Part shown: positions 1-5,784 of the stretch, piece by piece
Numbering within the stretch: position 1 is the first letter of the stretch
Layout of the letters: each line of letters starts with the position of its first letter
NCBI RefSeq assembly: GCF_000211815.1
Contig: NZ_GL890970.1
Location: 388,041 to 402,847, forward strand
Reading direction: 5' to 3'
Source: Moorena producens 3L
Lineage (GTDB): Bacteria > Cyanobacteriota > Cyanobacteriia > Cyanobacteriales > Coleofasciculaceae
DNA length: 14,807 nt
Program-made: the position numbers and the translations under genes
The notes under the pieces: generated by a model
Database searches by the model: none
What the model was told of the DNA's origin: nothing
What the model saw: only the letters and a program-made list of their open reading frames with translations

Positions 1-14
1 CTATCATCTTACAA

Positions 15-109
15 CTATCAGCTATCAGCTATCTACTTTTGAATAAAAATAAGCTGACGGCTGACGGCTGACCACTGACCACTGACCACTGACGGCTGAC
101 CACTGACGG
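15..109. repeat. Composite heptad repeat with a TTTTGAATAAAA core
   Basis: Three CTATCAG-type heptads (15-35) are followed by a core at 36-53 containing TTTTGAATAAAA. Eight phased heptads follow at 54-109, in two forms, CTGACGG (X) and CTGACCA (Y), ordered X X Y Y Y X Y X. The same core flanked by heptads recurs at 1238-1290 (inverted) and near 7581-7600. This matches the short tandemly repeated repetitive (STRR) heptad families known from cyanobacteria. It lies just downstream of pstB and has no coding role that I can see. Confidence 0.85.
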
Positions 110-174
110 CACCTCAAGCAGCGTGGGCGTAGCGCATATGCTTACGGGAATTCGGAGCACGGAAGACCACAGCT

Positions 175-1020
175 TCATCCTCTAATTCCATTGACATAGG
201 CAGCTGTCAAAGCTTGTTGAGGTGATTCAAAAATCTGCTCCACACAGCCGTATTCAATCAATCGCCCCACTGCTTCTTTAACCCAGAAGACGGCAGTATA
301 GTCAGCAATTCGTCTAGCTTGAGCTAGGTTGTGGGTAACAATCACCAGGGTGTAGCGTCCCCTGAGCCTAGCTATCAAATCTTCGACTACACCGCTGGAT
401 ATGGGATCGAGGGCACTACAGGGTTCATCTAACAGGAGTACTTCCGGTTGCAACACCAAGGCACGGGCAATGCACAGGCGCTGCTTTTGACCACCAGACA
501 GAGCAAGAGCCGAGGTGTGGAGTCGGTCTTTGACTTCATCCCACAAACCCACATCCCGGAGTGCAGTTTCGATGAGCTGAGCAATGTTAGCCCGGTTTTT
601 AACACCATGTTCCCGCAACGGAAAGGCCAGATTCTTCCAGATTGAGAAGGGGAAGGGACTTGGCTTTTGGAAAATCATTCCAACACGACGGCGAAGTGCA
701 ATTAGCTCCATAGCACCACCCTTTGCGATCGCATCCATCCGAGGACTCAGCACATCCAGGGAACCAAAGCGAATTCTACCTGTAACTTTAGCATTAGGAA
801 TCAAATCTGTCAAGCGGTTGAGGCAACTTAAAAAACTAGTCTTGCCACAACCAGACGGTCCCACTAGTGCGGTAATCGAACCTGTATAAATTGGCAACGA
901 TACATCAGCAAAGGCCGGTTTTGTTCCATAATGTAAACATAGCCGCTCGGTCTGAATCAATGGGTCGTTTATAGACTGGCTTACCGGTAATTTTTCAATT
1001 GTGTTTAAAGGGTTAACCAT
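175..1020 (-). CDS. pstB: Phosphate ABC transporter ATP-binding protein PstB
   Basis: Cytoplasmic ATPase of the high-affinity phosphate importer PstSCAB; it powers the PstC/PstA channel. The 281-residue protein shows every ABC landmark in order: Walker A GPSGCGKTS (54-62), a Q-loop in the IFQKPSPFP segment (about 116-124), signature LSGGQKQRL (174-182), Walker B VLLLDE (194-199) followed by PCSALDP, and the H-loop histidine in VIVTHNL (His230). The CSALDPIS and NRLTDLIPNAKVTG segments are typical of PstB rather than of other ABC ATPases. The ATG at 1020 is the only reasonable start; no strong ribosome-binding site precedes it. It is the last pst gene, 230 bp after pstA across a repeat-rich spacer. 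No phoU follows before the window edge 174 bp further on. Confidence 0.96.
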   Translation of the reverse strand: MVNPLNTIEKLPVSQSINDPLIQTERLCLHYGTKPAFADVSLPIYTGSITALVGPSGCGKTSFLSCLNRLTDLIPNAKVTGRIRFGSLDVLSPRMDAIAKGGAMELIALRRRVGMIFQKPSPFPFSIWKNLAFPLREHGVKNRANIAQLIETALRDVGLWDEVKDRLHTSALALSGGQKQRLCIARALVLQPEVLLLDEPCSALDPISSGVVEDLIARLRGRYTLVIVTHNLAQARRIADYTAVFWVKEAVGRLIEYGCVEQIFESPQQALTAAYVNGIRG

Positions 1021-1062
1021 TGTTTTTGGGAATTGTTAATGTTCTAGCAATTCTAAGACTTG

Positions 1063-1182
1063 TGAGGTACAAATATCTGGGTTTTAGGGAGCAGGGACTG
1101 AGGCCTTAGGCCACGCTACGCGAACGGAGCAGGTAAGAGGGAAGTCGGAAGTGGGAAGAGGGCAAAAATAATGTGTACCTCA
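1063..1182. repeat. 120-bp segment bounded by 9-bp inverted repeats
   Basis: TGAGGTACA (1063-1071) and TGTACCTCA (1174-1182) are perfect inverted ends. The interior has degenerate purine heptads (AAGTCGG, AAGTGGG, AAGAGGG near 1141-1161) and the palindromic motif CGCTACGCG (about 1113-1122), which also recurs elsewhere in the window. It fills most of the pstA-pstB gap. It could be a small non-autonomous element, but no target duplication is evident. Confidence 0.4.
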
Positions 1183-1227
1183 TAGCTACGAGAAACGCTA
1201 TAATTGTTAATTAGTAATTAGGTAAGC

Positions 1228-1290
1228 CGTCAGCAATCAGCTTATTTTATTCAAAAAGCTGATTGCTGATTGCTGATTGCTGATTGCTTA
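1228..1290. repeat. Heptad repeat plus core, overlapping the 3' end of pstA
   Basis: An inverted copy of the composite repeat at 15-109. Core TTTTATTCAAAA lies at 1245-1256, followed by four perfect GCTGATT heptads (1258-1285) and a fifth partial one. The core supplies the TGA stop of pstA (1251-1253), and the heptads encode its last residues. Confidence 0.8.
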
Positions 1291-2207
1291 CAAACAGACT
1301 CCACCCTCCGATGCAACCAATACTCAGCCATCCATGCTGCTGTACCATTAATCAGCAACAACAACACTAGCAACACTAAAGCTGAGGCGTAAGCATTAGC
1401 ATTTCCCCCTGTTACATTCATCGACAAATCAAAAATATGAATCGAGAGCGATCGCCCAGAATCGAGCAAAGACTCTGGCATCCGATCCACATAACCACTA
1501 GTAAATATCAGTGCTGCTGTTTCAGCGATCGCTCGCCCTATCCCTAACACTAATCCCACCACTAGTCCCGGTGCTGCGGCTGGTAACAGCAAATTCCAGA
1601 GAGTGGTAGTGCGGGATAAACCAAGGGCAGTGGCAGAAAGCCGATAATCATCACTAACGGCGCGAAACCCTTCCTCTGTTGATCGAATTAGGATTGGCAA
1701 CACCATACAGGCTAATGTCAACCCCCCAGATAAAATCGAAAAGCCTAGCCCTAGGGTTTTGCAGAAAAAGGCATTGCCAAATAGTCCAAACACAATCGAC
1801 GGTACCCCTGCTAGCACATCTAAGCTACGACGAACCAGACGCCCGAAAATACTCTTAGTATCTGTGAACTCAGCTAGCAGTATTGCTGTGCCTACTCCAA
1901 TCGGAATAGAAACGGTCATACATACACCCAAAATTAGGACAGTGGAAACCAGAATTGGACCAATCCCTCCTTCCCGTCCAGCATTCTTTGGTGCAGTAGT
2001 CAGGAATTCCCAGTTAATTTGTCCGACACCGTGCCAGACGATATCACTCAAAATCCAGAGGAATACAGCAGTTACGAACAGTGCGATCGCCCAAATCATC
2101 ACTGTTGAAACTTGGAAGTTGTCGGTTGTCGGTTGTCGGTTGTCGGTTGCAGGTTGCAGGTTGTCGGTTGTGGCTTGTGGCTTGGTTTTGGTAGGATTCT
2201 TACTCAT
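1251..2207 (-). CDS. pstA: Phosphate ABC transporter permease PstA
   Basis: Inner-membrane permease subunit that pairs with PstC to form the phosphate channel. The 318-residue protein has about six hydrophobic segments, starting with the helix that begins at MIWAIALFVTAVFLW (37 on). It also has the coupling (EAA) loop LSATALGLSRTTTLWNLLLP, followed by GRAIAETAAL, as expected for Pst permeases. The ATG at 2207 overlaps the pstC stop (ATGAGTAA) and is preceded by a strong AAGGAAGG Shine-Dalgarno, so translational coupling is likely and this start is preferred over Met37. Residues 12-32 are a 7-residue periodic peptide (TDNxQPx) encoded by 21-nt triples of a heptad repeat. The final roughly 12 residues (KQSAISNQQSAF) and the stop are also repeat-encoded. 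The core permease looks intact. Confidence 0.95.
   Translation of the reverse strand: MSKNPTKTKPQATTDNLQPATDNRQPTTDNFQVSTVMIWAIALFVTAVFLWILSDIVWHGVGQINWEFLTTAPKNAGREGGIGPILVSTVLILGVCMTVSIPIGVGTAILLAEFTDTKSIFGRLVRRSLDVLAGVPSIVFGLFGNAFFCKTLGLGFSILSGGLTLACMVLPILIRSTEEGFRAVSDDYRLSATALGLSRTTTLWNLLLPAAAPGLVVGLVLGIGRAIAETAALIFTSGYVDRMPESLLDSGRSLSIHIFDLSMNVTGGNANAYASALVLLVLLLLINGTAAWMAEYWLHRRVESVCKQSAISNQQSAF
2118..2180. repeat. Heptad repeat inside the 5' end of pstA
   Basis: Nine phased heptads, mostly GTTGTCG with GTTGCAG and GTTGTGG variants. The tract is read as coding sequence of pstA on the minus strand. Because three heptads equal 21 nt, the frame is kept and a heptapeptide repeat results. 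Confidence 0.85.
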
Positions 2208-3057
2208 AGATTCCTTCCTTGCTGATCATTTCTGCAATTGCTACCAGTACCAAAATTATTGCCATCAGCAGCAAGCCACTGACAAAAAGTGCTGAGCGGT
2301 GATTGCCCATAGCGTAAGCCATTTCCAAGGCGATATTGGCAGTAAGAGTTCGCATCGGCTCAAATAAGCTTTTGGGAATTTGCACCACATTGCCACACAC
2401 CATCAGCACCGCCATAGTTTCTCCAATCGCCCGTCCTGTTCCTAAAATCAAGCCAGTAAACAGCCCCGACTTAGCAGCCGGAAACACAACACCTCTGACT
2501 GTTGCCCAGCGGGATAGTCCCAGAGCCGCTGCTCCCTTTAGGTATTCTGGAGCGACTTTGGCAAAGCTAGCGTCTGCGGTCAGAGCAATAGTTGGCAAAA
2601 TCATCAGGGTCAGAATCGCAATTCCAGCTAGAAGACTGGCTCCTGGTGGTTGGAAGCGTCCAATTAGGGGAACTAGCTCCACCAAACCCCAGAATCCGTA
2701 AACAACTGAGGGCATCCCTGCCAACAATTCAATTAGCCGTCGATAAAGTCCAGCAATGGATGAAGGCGCGTAATACTGACAAAAGACTGCAGATAGAATG
2801 CCCAGGGGTGTGGCTACTACCATCGCCCCAGCCGTGACGAATAGGGTACCCCAAAGCATGGGGGTGAAGTTGTAAAGACTCTCCGCAGGATGCCAGGATG
2901 GATCGGTAAAAAAGGGGAGTAATCCCACTTGTCCCAATACTGGCAGGGCTTCCGTGATTAGGAACACAAGAATCAGCACCACGATAGCACCAGCCACCAC
3001 AGCACAGCCTTGTAGGATCGAGATCAGGAGAGTATCACTCCGAAAAAAATTGAGCAT
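2200..3057 (-). CDS. pstC: Phosphate ABC transporter permease PstC
   Basis: Second inner-membrane permease of the PstSCAB importer. At 285 residues it is somewhat shorter than many PstC proteins, mainly at the N-terminus. It has a first hydrophobic segment at about 15-36 (LQGCAVVAGAIVVLILVFLI), several further membrane segments, and the family coupling loop LKGAAALGLSRWATVRGVVF followed by LGTGRAIGETMAVLMVCGN. Its stop (2200-2202) overlaps the pstA start by 8 bp. The start at 3057 (ATG) is unusual in context. The CAT on the plus strand is itself part of a degenerate heptad (CATTTAG against AATTTAG), and upstream there is only heptad repeat, so no Shine-Dalgarno is visible. A start further downstream cannot be excluded, but Met1 is followed directly by a plausible PstC N-terminus. 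Confidence 0.94.
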   Translation of the reverse strand: MLNFFRSDTLLISILQGCAVVAGAIVVLILVFLITEALPVLGQVGLLPFFTDPSWHPAESLYNFTPMLWGTLFVTAGAMVVATPLGILSAVFCQYYAPSSIAGLYRRLIELLAGMPSVVYGFWGLVELVPLIGRFQPPGASLLAGIAILTLMILPTIALTADASFAKVAPEYLKGAAALGLSRWATVRGVVFPAAKSGLFTGLILGTGRAIGETMAVLMVCGNVVQIPKSLFEPMRTLTANIALEMAYAMGNHRSALFVSGLLLMAIILVLVAIAEMISKEGIYE

Positions 3058-3061
3058 TTAG

Positions 3062-3264
3062 AATTGGGAATTTAGAATTTAGAATTTAGAATTGGGAATT
3101 TAGAATTTAGAATTTAGAATTTAGAATTTAGAATTGGGAATTTAGAATTGGGAATTTAGAATTGGGAATTTAGAATTTAGAATTTAGAATTTAGAATTTA
3201 GAATTGGGAATTTAGAATTGGGAATTTAGAATTGGGAATTTAGAATTGGGAATTTAGAATTGGG
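3062..3264. repeat. 29-unit two-variant heptad array between pstS and pstC
   Basis: Exactly 29 consecutive 7-bp units (203 bp) of only two kinds, AATTTAG (A, 19 copies) and AATTGGG (B, 10 copies). The plus-strand order is BAAABAAAAABABABAAAAABABABABAB. No other variant occurs in the 29 full units. It abuts the pstC start codon. A 23-bp unique segment (3265-3287) separates it from the next heptad array. Together the two arrays fill nearly all of the 305-bp pstS-pstC gap (3058-3362), which holds nothing else recognisable. Confidence 0.95.
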
Positions 3265-3287
3265 AATTGGTAAGGAGCAAAGGTATA

Positions 3288-3371
3288 ATTCTTCATTCTT
3301 CATTCTTCATTCTTCATTCTTCATTCTTCATTCTTCATTCTTCATTCTTCATTCTTCATTCTTCATTCTTC
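3288..3371. repeat. 12 perfect ATTCTTC heptads overlapping the pstS 3' end
   Basis: Twelve uninterrupted identical ATTCTTC units (84 bp). On the minus strand this is a GAAGAAT array. The last 9 bp lie inside pstS and encode Glu-Glu plus the TGA stop. Perfect identity of all units suggests recent expansion. Confidence 0.95.
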
Positions 3372-4217
3372 GAGGGGGACAAAGTTTTGCTCTTTAACAA
3401 TGTCTTGTACCTTTTGCGATCGCGAAAACTCAATAAATGCTTTATCTAACCCAACCGGAATAGTTTTGCTCACTAACGTCAGGGAACGAGATAGCGGGAA
3501 TGTGCCGTTTTGAACATTTTCTGTGGTTGCCGCTATTCCAGCAACGGGCAGTAATTTAATCGGAACATCCTGTTTGCTGCTATATTCTGCTGTGCCAATG
3601 GAGACATAACCAATCCCATTAGGATTACCCGCTACTGTTTTAATCCCCTGCTCATTATCCCCAATCACCACATCTGCCTTAATCTCACTATTTTTAAGCT
3701 GGAAGTACTTGAGAAATAACTCCAAGGTAGAGCGACCCTCAGCTTTGTTAACTACTGTAATTGGTGCCCTTTTGCCTCCCACATCTTGCCAGTTATCTAT
3801 TTTGCCCTGATAGATATCCACAATCTGTTCATTACTTAGGGATTGCACCGGATTAGTTTTATGGACGATAATGCCAATCCCATCACGAGCGATCGCAAAC
3901 CCTTGCAGATCTTTCTCGCTCTGCTTGAGGTCACGAGACACCATCCCAATATCAGCGACTCCTTGGCGAGTATCTGCAATACCCCGAGACGACCCTCCTG
4001 TCTGCACATCCACCCGTACACCAGGATTTTCTGATTCAAAACGCTTGCCAATTTCCGACGCCAGGGGGGCTACTGTACTAGAACCGGTTAAAACTAACTT
4101 ACCCTGCAACTGATCCCTTGATTGGGTTGCTACTTCTGGGGATTGGGCACAGGATTGTAGCCAAAAGCAAGCTACTAAACCCATAGACATTGATGCGAGA
4201 GTTGTTAAATTTTTCAT
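3363..4217 (-). CDS. pstS: Phosphate-binding lipoprotein PstS
   Basis: Extracytoplasmic phosphate receptor that delivers substrate to PstC/PstA. It has a lipoprotein signal peptide with lipobox LQSC and acylated Cys23 (284 residues counted from the ATG). Ligand-loop motifs are LTGSSTVAPL (about 43-52), QTGGSSRGI (72-80), the SRD segment (94-96) and KAEGRST (158-164), all typical of the PstS-like periplasmic binding family. An in-frame TTG lies one codon upstream (4218-4220); the ATG at 4217 is preferred. It is separated from arsR by 98 bp with no CTTAACC-type Pho-box repeats, which suggests control other than by the classical Pho regulon. The C-terminus and stop fall within the ATTCTTC heptad array, so the last residues may have been altered by repeat expansion. 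Confidence 0.94.
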   Translation of the reverse strand: MKNLTTLASMSMGLVACFWLQSCAQSPEVATQSRDQLQGKLVLTGSSTVAPLASEIGKRFESENPGVRVDVQTGGSSRGIADTRQGVADIGMVSRDLKQSEKDLQGFAIARDGIGIIVHKTNPVQSLSNEQIVDIYQGKIDNWQDVGGKRAPITVVNKAEGRSTLELFLKYFQLKNSEIKADVVIGDNEQGIKTVAGNPNGIGYVSIGTAEYSSKQDVPIKLLPVAGIAATTENVQNGTFPLSRSLTLVSKTIPVGLDKAFIEFSRSQKVQDIVKEQNFVPLEE

Positions 4218-4262
4218 CAATCATCAGTCAGTCATCTTATCTAGAAACTAGTGAGAGTGCTC

Positions 4263-4290
4263 AGCTAAGCATTCAGCTGAATGCTTAGCT
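4263..4290. promoter_or_regulatory. Perfect 28-bp palindrome between arsR and pstS
   Basis: The 14-bp arm AGCTAAGCATTCAG is followed immediately by its exact reverse complement. In RNA it could fold as a hairpin and act as a weak attenuator or processing site between arsR and pstS. In DNA it could be an operator. The half sequence AAGCATTCAGC recurs at about 7399 and its complement at about 7670, so it may equally be a dispersed repeat that has paired head to head. There is no T-run after it on the minus strand, so it is not a standard terminator. Confidence 0.5.
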
Positions 4291-4318
4291 CAAAACTCAG
4301 CACTTACTCAGCACTTTG

Positions 4319-4624
4319 TTAATCAAAACAGAGGCAACAACATCCCAAATCAATTGCTCTATTACCATTGGCTTGCCGAATGGTTAGCGAACACTGATAA
4401 AGCACCGCCTTACCATCTCGCGTCGCCCTAACAAATCCCTCATCCCGCAAAACTCTGAGATGATGGGATAGCAGACTTTGCTCTATTCCCAAAACAGCCT
4501 TGAGCTCTCCAACATGTTTTGGTCCTTCCATCAGGATTTCCAGAACAGTGAGACGAGTGTTGTCCGCTAAAACTTTCAGCTTACGGACACAGAAGGCTTG
4601 AGATGATGGACTTTTTGAGTTCAT
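4319..4624 (-). CDS. arsR: ArsR-family arsenic-responsive repressor
   Basis: Small (101-residue) winged-helix repressor of the ArsR/SmtB family, predicted to release DNA on binding As(III). The N-terminal helix contains VLADNTRLTVLEIL (18-31), and the helix-turn-helix is HVGELKAVLGIEQSLLSHHL (37-56) followed by the wing RATRDGKAVLYQ. The usual ELCVCDL metal site of plasmid-type ArsR is absent: that position reads VGELKAV. Instead there is a C-terminal thiol cluster GCCCLCFD (Cys95, 96, 97, 99) plus Cys12 and Cys78. C-terminal cysteines are known to bind As(III) in some ArsR proteins, for example the Acidithiobacillus type, so the site here is probably of that class. It lies 80 bp downstream of arsS and 98 bp upstream of pstS, on the same strand, with its own promoter/operator. 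Confidence 0.92.
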   Translation of the reverse strand: MNSKSPSSQAFCVRKLKVLADNTRLTVLEILMEGPKHVGELKAVLGIEQSLLSHHLRVLRDEGFVRATRDGKAVLYQCSLTIRQANGNRAIDLGCCCLCFD

Positions 4625-4658
4625 GATTCAGCACTGGTCAGCAGTTGAATTATTATTG

Positions 4659-4682
4659 ATATGAAAATCCATTCATATTATA
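4659..4682 (-). promoter_or_regulatory. Putative ArsR operator over an arsR -10 box
   Basis: On the minus strand TATAAT (4677-4682) runs straight into a perfect 7-6-7 inverted repeat ATATGAA-N6-TTCATAT (4659-4678). Its core TGAA-N6-TTCA is the consensus seen in SmtB/ArsR-family operators. Binding here would cover the transcription start, fitting autorepression of arsR and perhaps the pst genes downstream. No convincing -35 hexamer is visible at 16-18 bp; the upstream bases are an A/T run and the end of arsS. Confidence 0.7.
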
Positions 4683-4704
4683 ATCAAAAAAAACTCTGAT
4701 TGGA

Positions 4705-5700
4705 TCAAATCAAAGCACCACCACAACTGGAACCAGACCCTGCTGTACAGCCATAACAATAGGAAGCAGTGCGAATTTCCTCAATGATGTCTAAACTTCC
4801 TGCTTCGATAAGTTTACTAACTGTCAACCTTTCTCCAGTGCCAGAGGTTGCTGCTACATTTTCCATCTGATTAAAATCGCAATCGTAGACATTACCCAAA
4901 TAGTCAATAGACAGTTCATTGCGACACATCAAATGCTCCACCGTAGTGGCATTGAAACTGTTTTCTAGAAACACCATATAGGGAGCATATAGCTTGGTGC
5001 GTTTTAAATGAAACTTTGTTCTACCAACAGGAATATTGGTAATTGTAAATAGCTGGTTGAAGTCAAGATCAAACTGTTCTTTTAGGAACACTTGATAATC
5101 CTTCTCCAACTTAACCTGATTAGGAGTGAGAGAAAACTTTTCACTCAGTGGCAACGAAGGATTGTAGACCAAATCAAGAATTAATTTGGGGTTTCTCCCA
5201 TAGCCCAACCGATTCAGCCATTGAATCGCCCGAATCGAACCATCGTAAACCCCCTGGCCGCGCATTTTATCTACATTATCTTCCAGATAACAAGGCAAAG
5301 AAGCCACTACTCGTAATTGGTGCTTAGCGAAATAGTCAGGTATATCCTCATATCCCGGTTCAAAATAAATGGTCAAATTTGACCGAACAATCACCTCCTT
5401 TCCGGTTTGGTATGCTGCTTCAACTAAGGGCTTAAAGCCATAGTTCATCTCTGGTGCGCCACCAGTCAAGTCAACGGTCTTAATTTGAGGAAACTGATAA
5501 ATCAGCTTAATAAGCTGGTCACAAATTTCTGGAGAAAGTTCTTCAGTTCGCTTAGGACCAGCTTCCACATGGCAGTGACTACAAGCTAGATTACAACGCT
5601 TCCCCAGATTAATTTGTAAAACCGTGATTGGCTGTTTACTTAAGGGAGCTTGCAGTTTTTTGCGGAACGGTGTAACAGCTAAAACGTCTGTTTTAATCAT
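4705..5700 (-). CDS. arsS: Radical SAM arsenosugar biosynthesis enzyme ArsS
   Basis: Radical S-adenosylmethionine enzyme of the ArsS family (with the C-terminal DUF3641-type region), which attaches a 5'-deoxyadenosyl group to dimethylated arsenic on the way to arsenosugars. The 331-residue protein has the iron-sulfur motif CNLACSHC (Cys36, Cys40, Cys43; CX3CX2C), the SAM-binding DLTGGAPEMN segment (77-86), and an auxiliary cysteine region: CRNELSIDYLGNVYDCDFNQ (259-278) and CYGCTAGSGSSCGG (315-328). This is the usual family length. It follows arsM by 84 bp with a hairpin repeat between them, and precedes arsR by 80 bp. An AAGG about 10 nt before the ATG is a modest ribosome-binding site. The pairing with an ArsM-type methyltransferase strongly supports the assignment. 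Confidence 0.94.
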   Translation of the reverse strand: MIKTDVLAVTPFRKKLQAPLSKQPITVLQINLGKRCNLACSHCHVEAGPKRTEELSPEICDQLIKLIYQFPQIKTVDLTGGAPEMNYGFKPLVEAAYQTGKEVIVRSNLTIYFEPGYEDIPDYFAKHQLRVVASLPCYLEDNVDKMRGQGVYDGSIRAIQWLNRLGYGRNPKLILDLVYNPSLPLSEKFSLTPNQVKLEKDYQVFLKEQFDLDFNQLFTITNIPVGRTKFHLKRTKLYAPYMVFLENSFNATTVEHLMCRNELSIDYLGNVYDCDFNQMENVAATSGTGERLTVSKLIEAGSLDIIEEIRTASYCYGCTAGSGSSCGGALI

Positions 5701-5737
5701 ATTTTTATCGCCTTGGGATTGTGAGACTTATTAAGTC

Positions 5738-5774
5738 TAAAGTCTGTTCGCGTAGCGTCGGCGAACAGACTTTA
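5738..5774. repeat. Hairpin repeat (14-bp stem) between arsM and arsS
   Basis: The arm TAAAGTCTGTTCGC (5738-5751), a 9-nt loop GTAGCGTCG and the exact complementary arm (5761-5774) form a perfect stem-loop. The loop region carries CGTAGCG, a motif also found at about 126-133, 1113-1121 and 7441-7449, which marks this as a dispersed REP-like element. In the arsM-arsS transcript it could stabilise arsM mRNA 3' ends or reduce read-through. It lacks a following T-run. Confidence 0.7.
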
Positions 5775-5784
5775 TCCTTGATCT

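Noticed and set aside
3062..3371. Possible CRISPR array
   Set aside because: The units are 7 bp with no spacers; these are heptanucleotide tandem repeats.
3267..3449. Plus-strand open frame with a repeated ILHSSFF peptide
   Set aside because: It is the translation of the ATTCTTC array running into antisense pstS; periodicity alone keeps the frame open.
4221..4318. Pho box upstream of pstS
   Set aside because: No direct repeats resembling CTTAACC are present in this spacer; only GCTGAGT-like units and the palindrome are seen.
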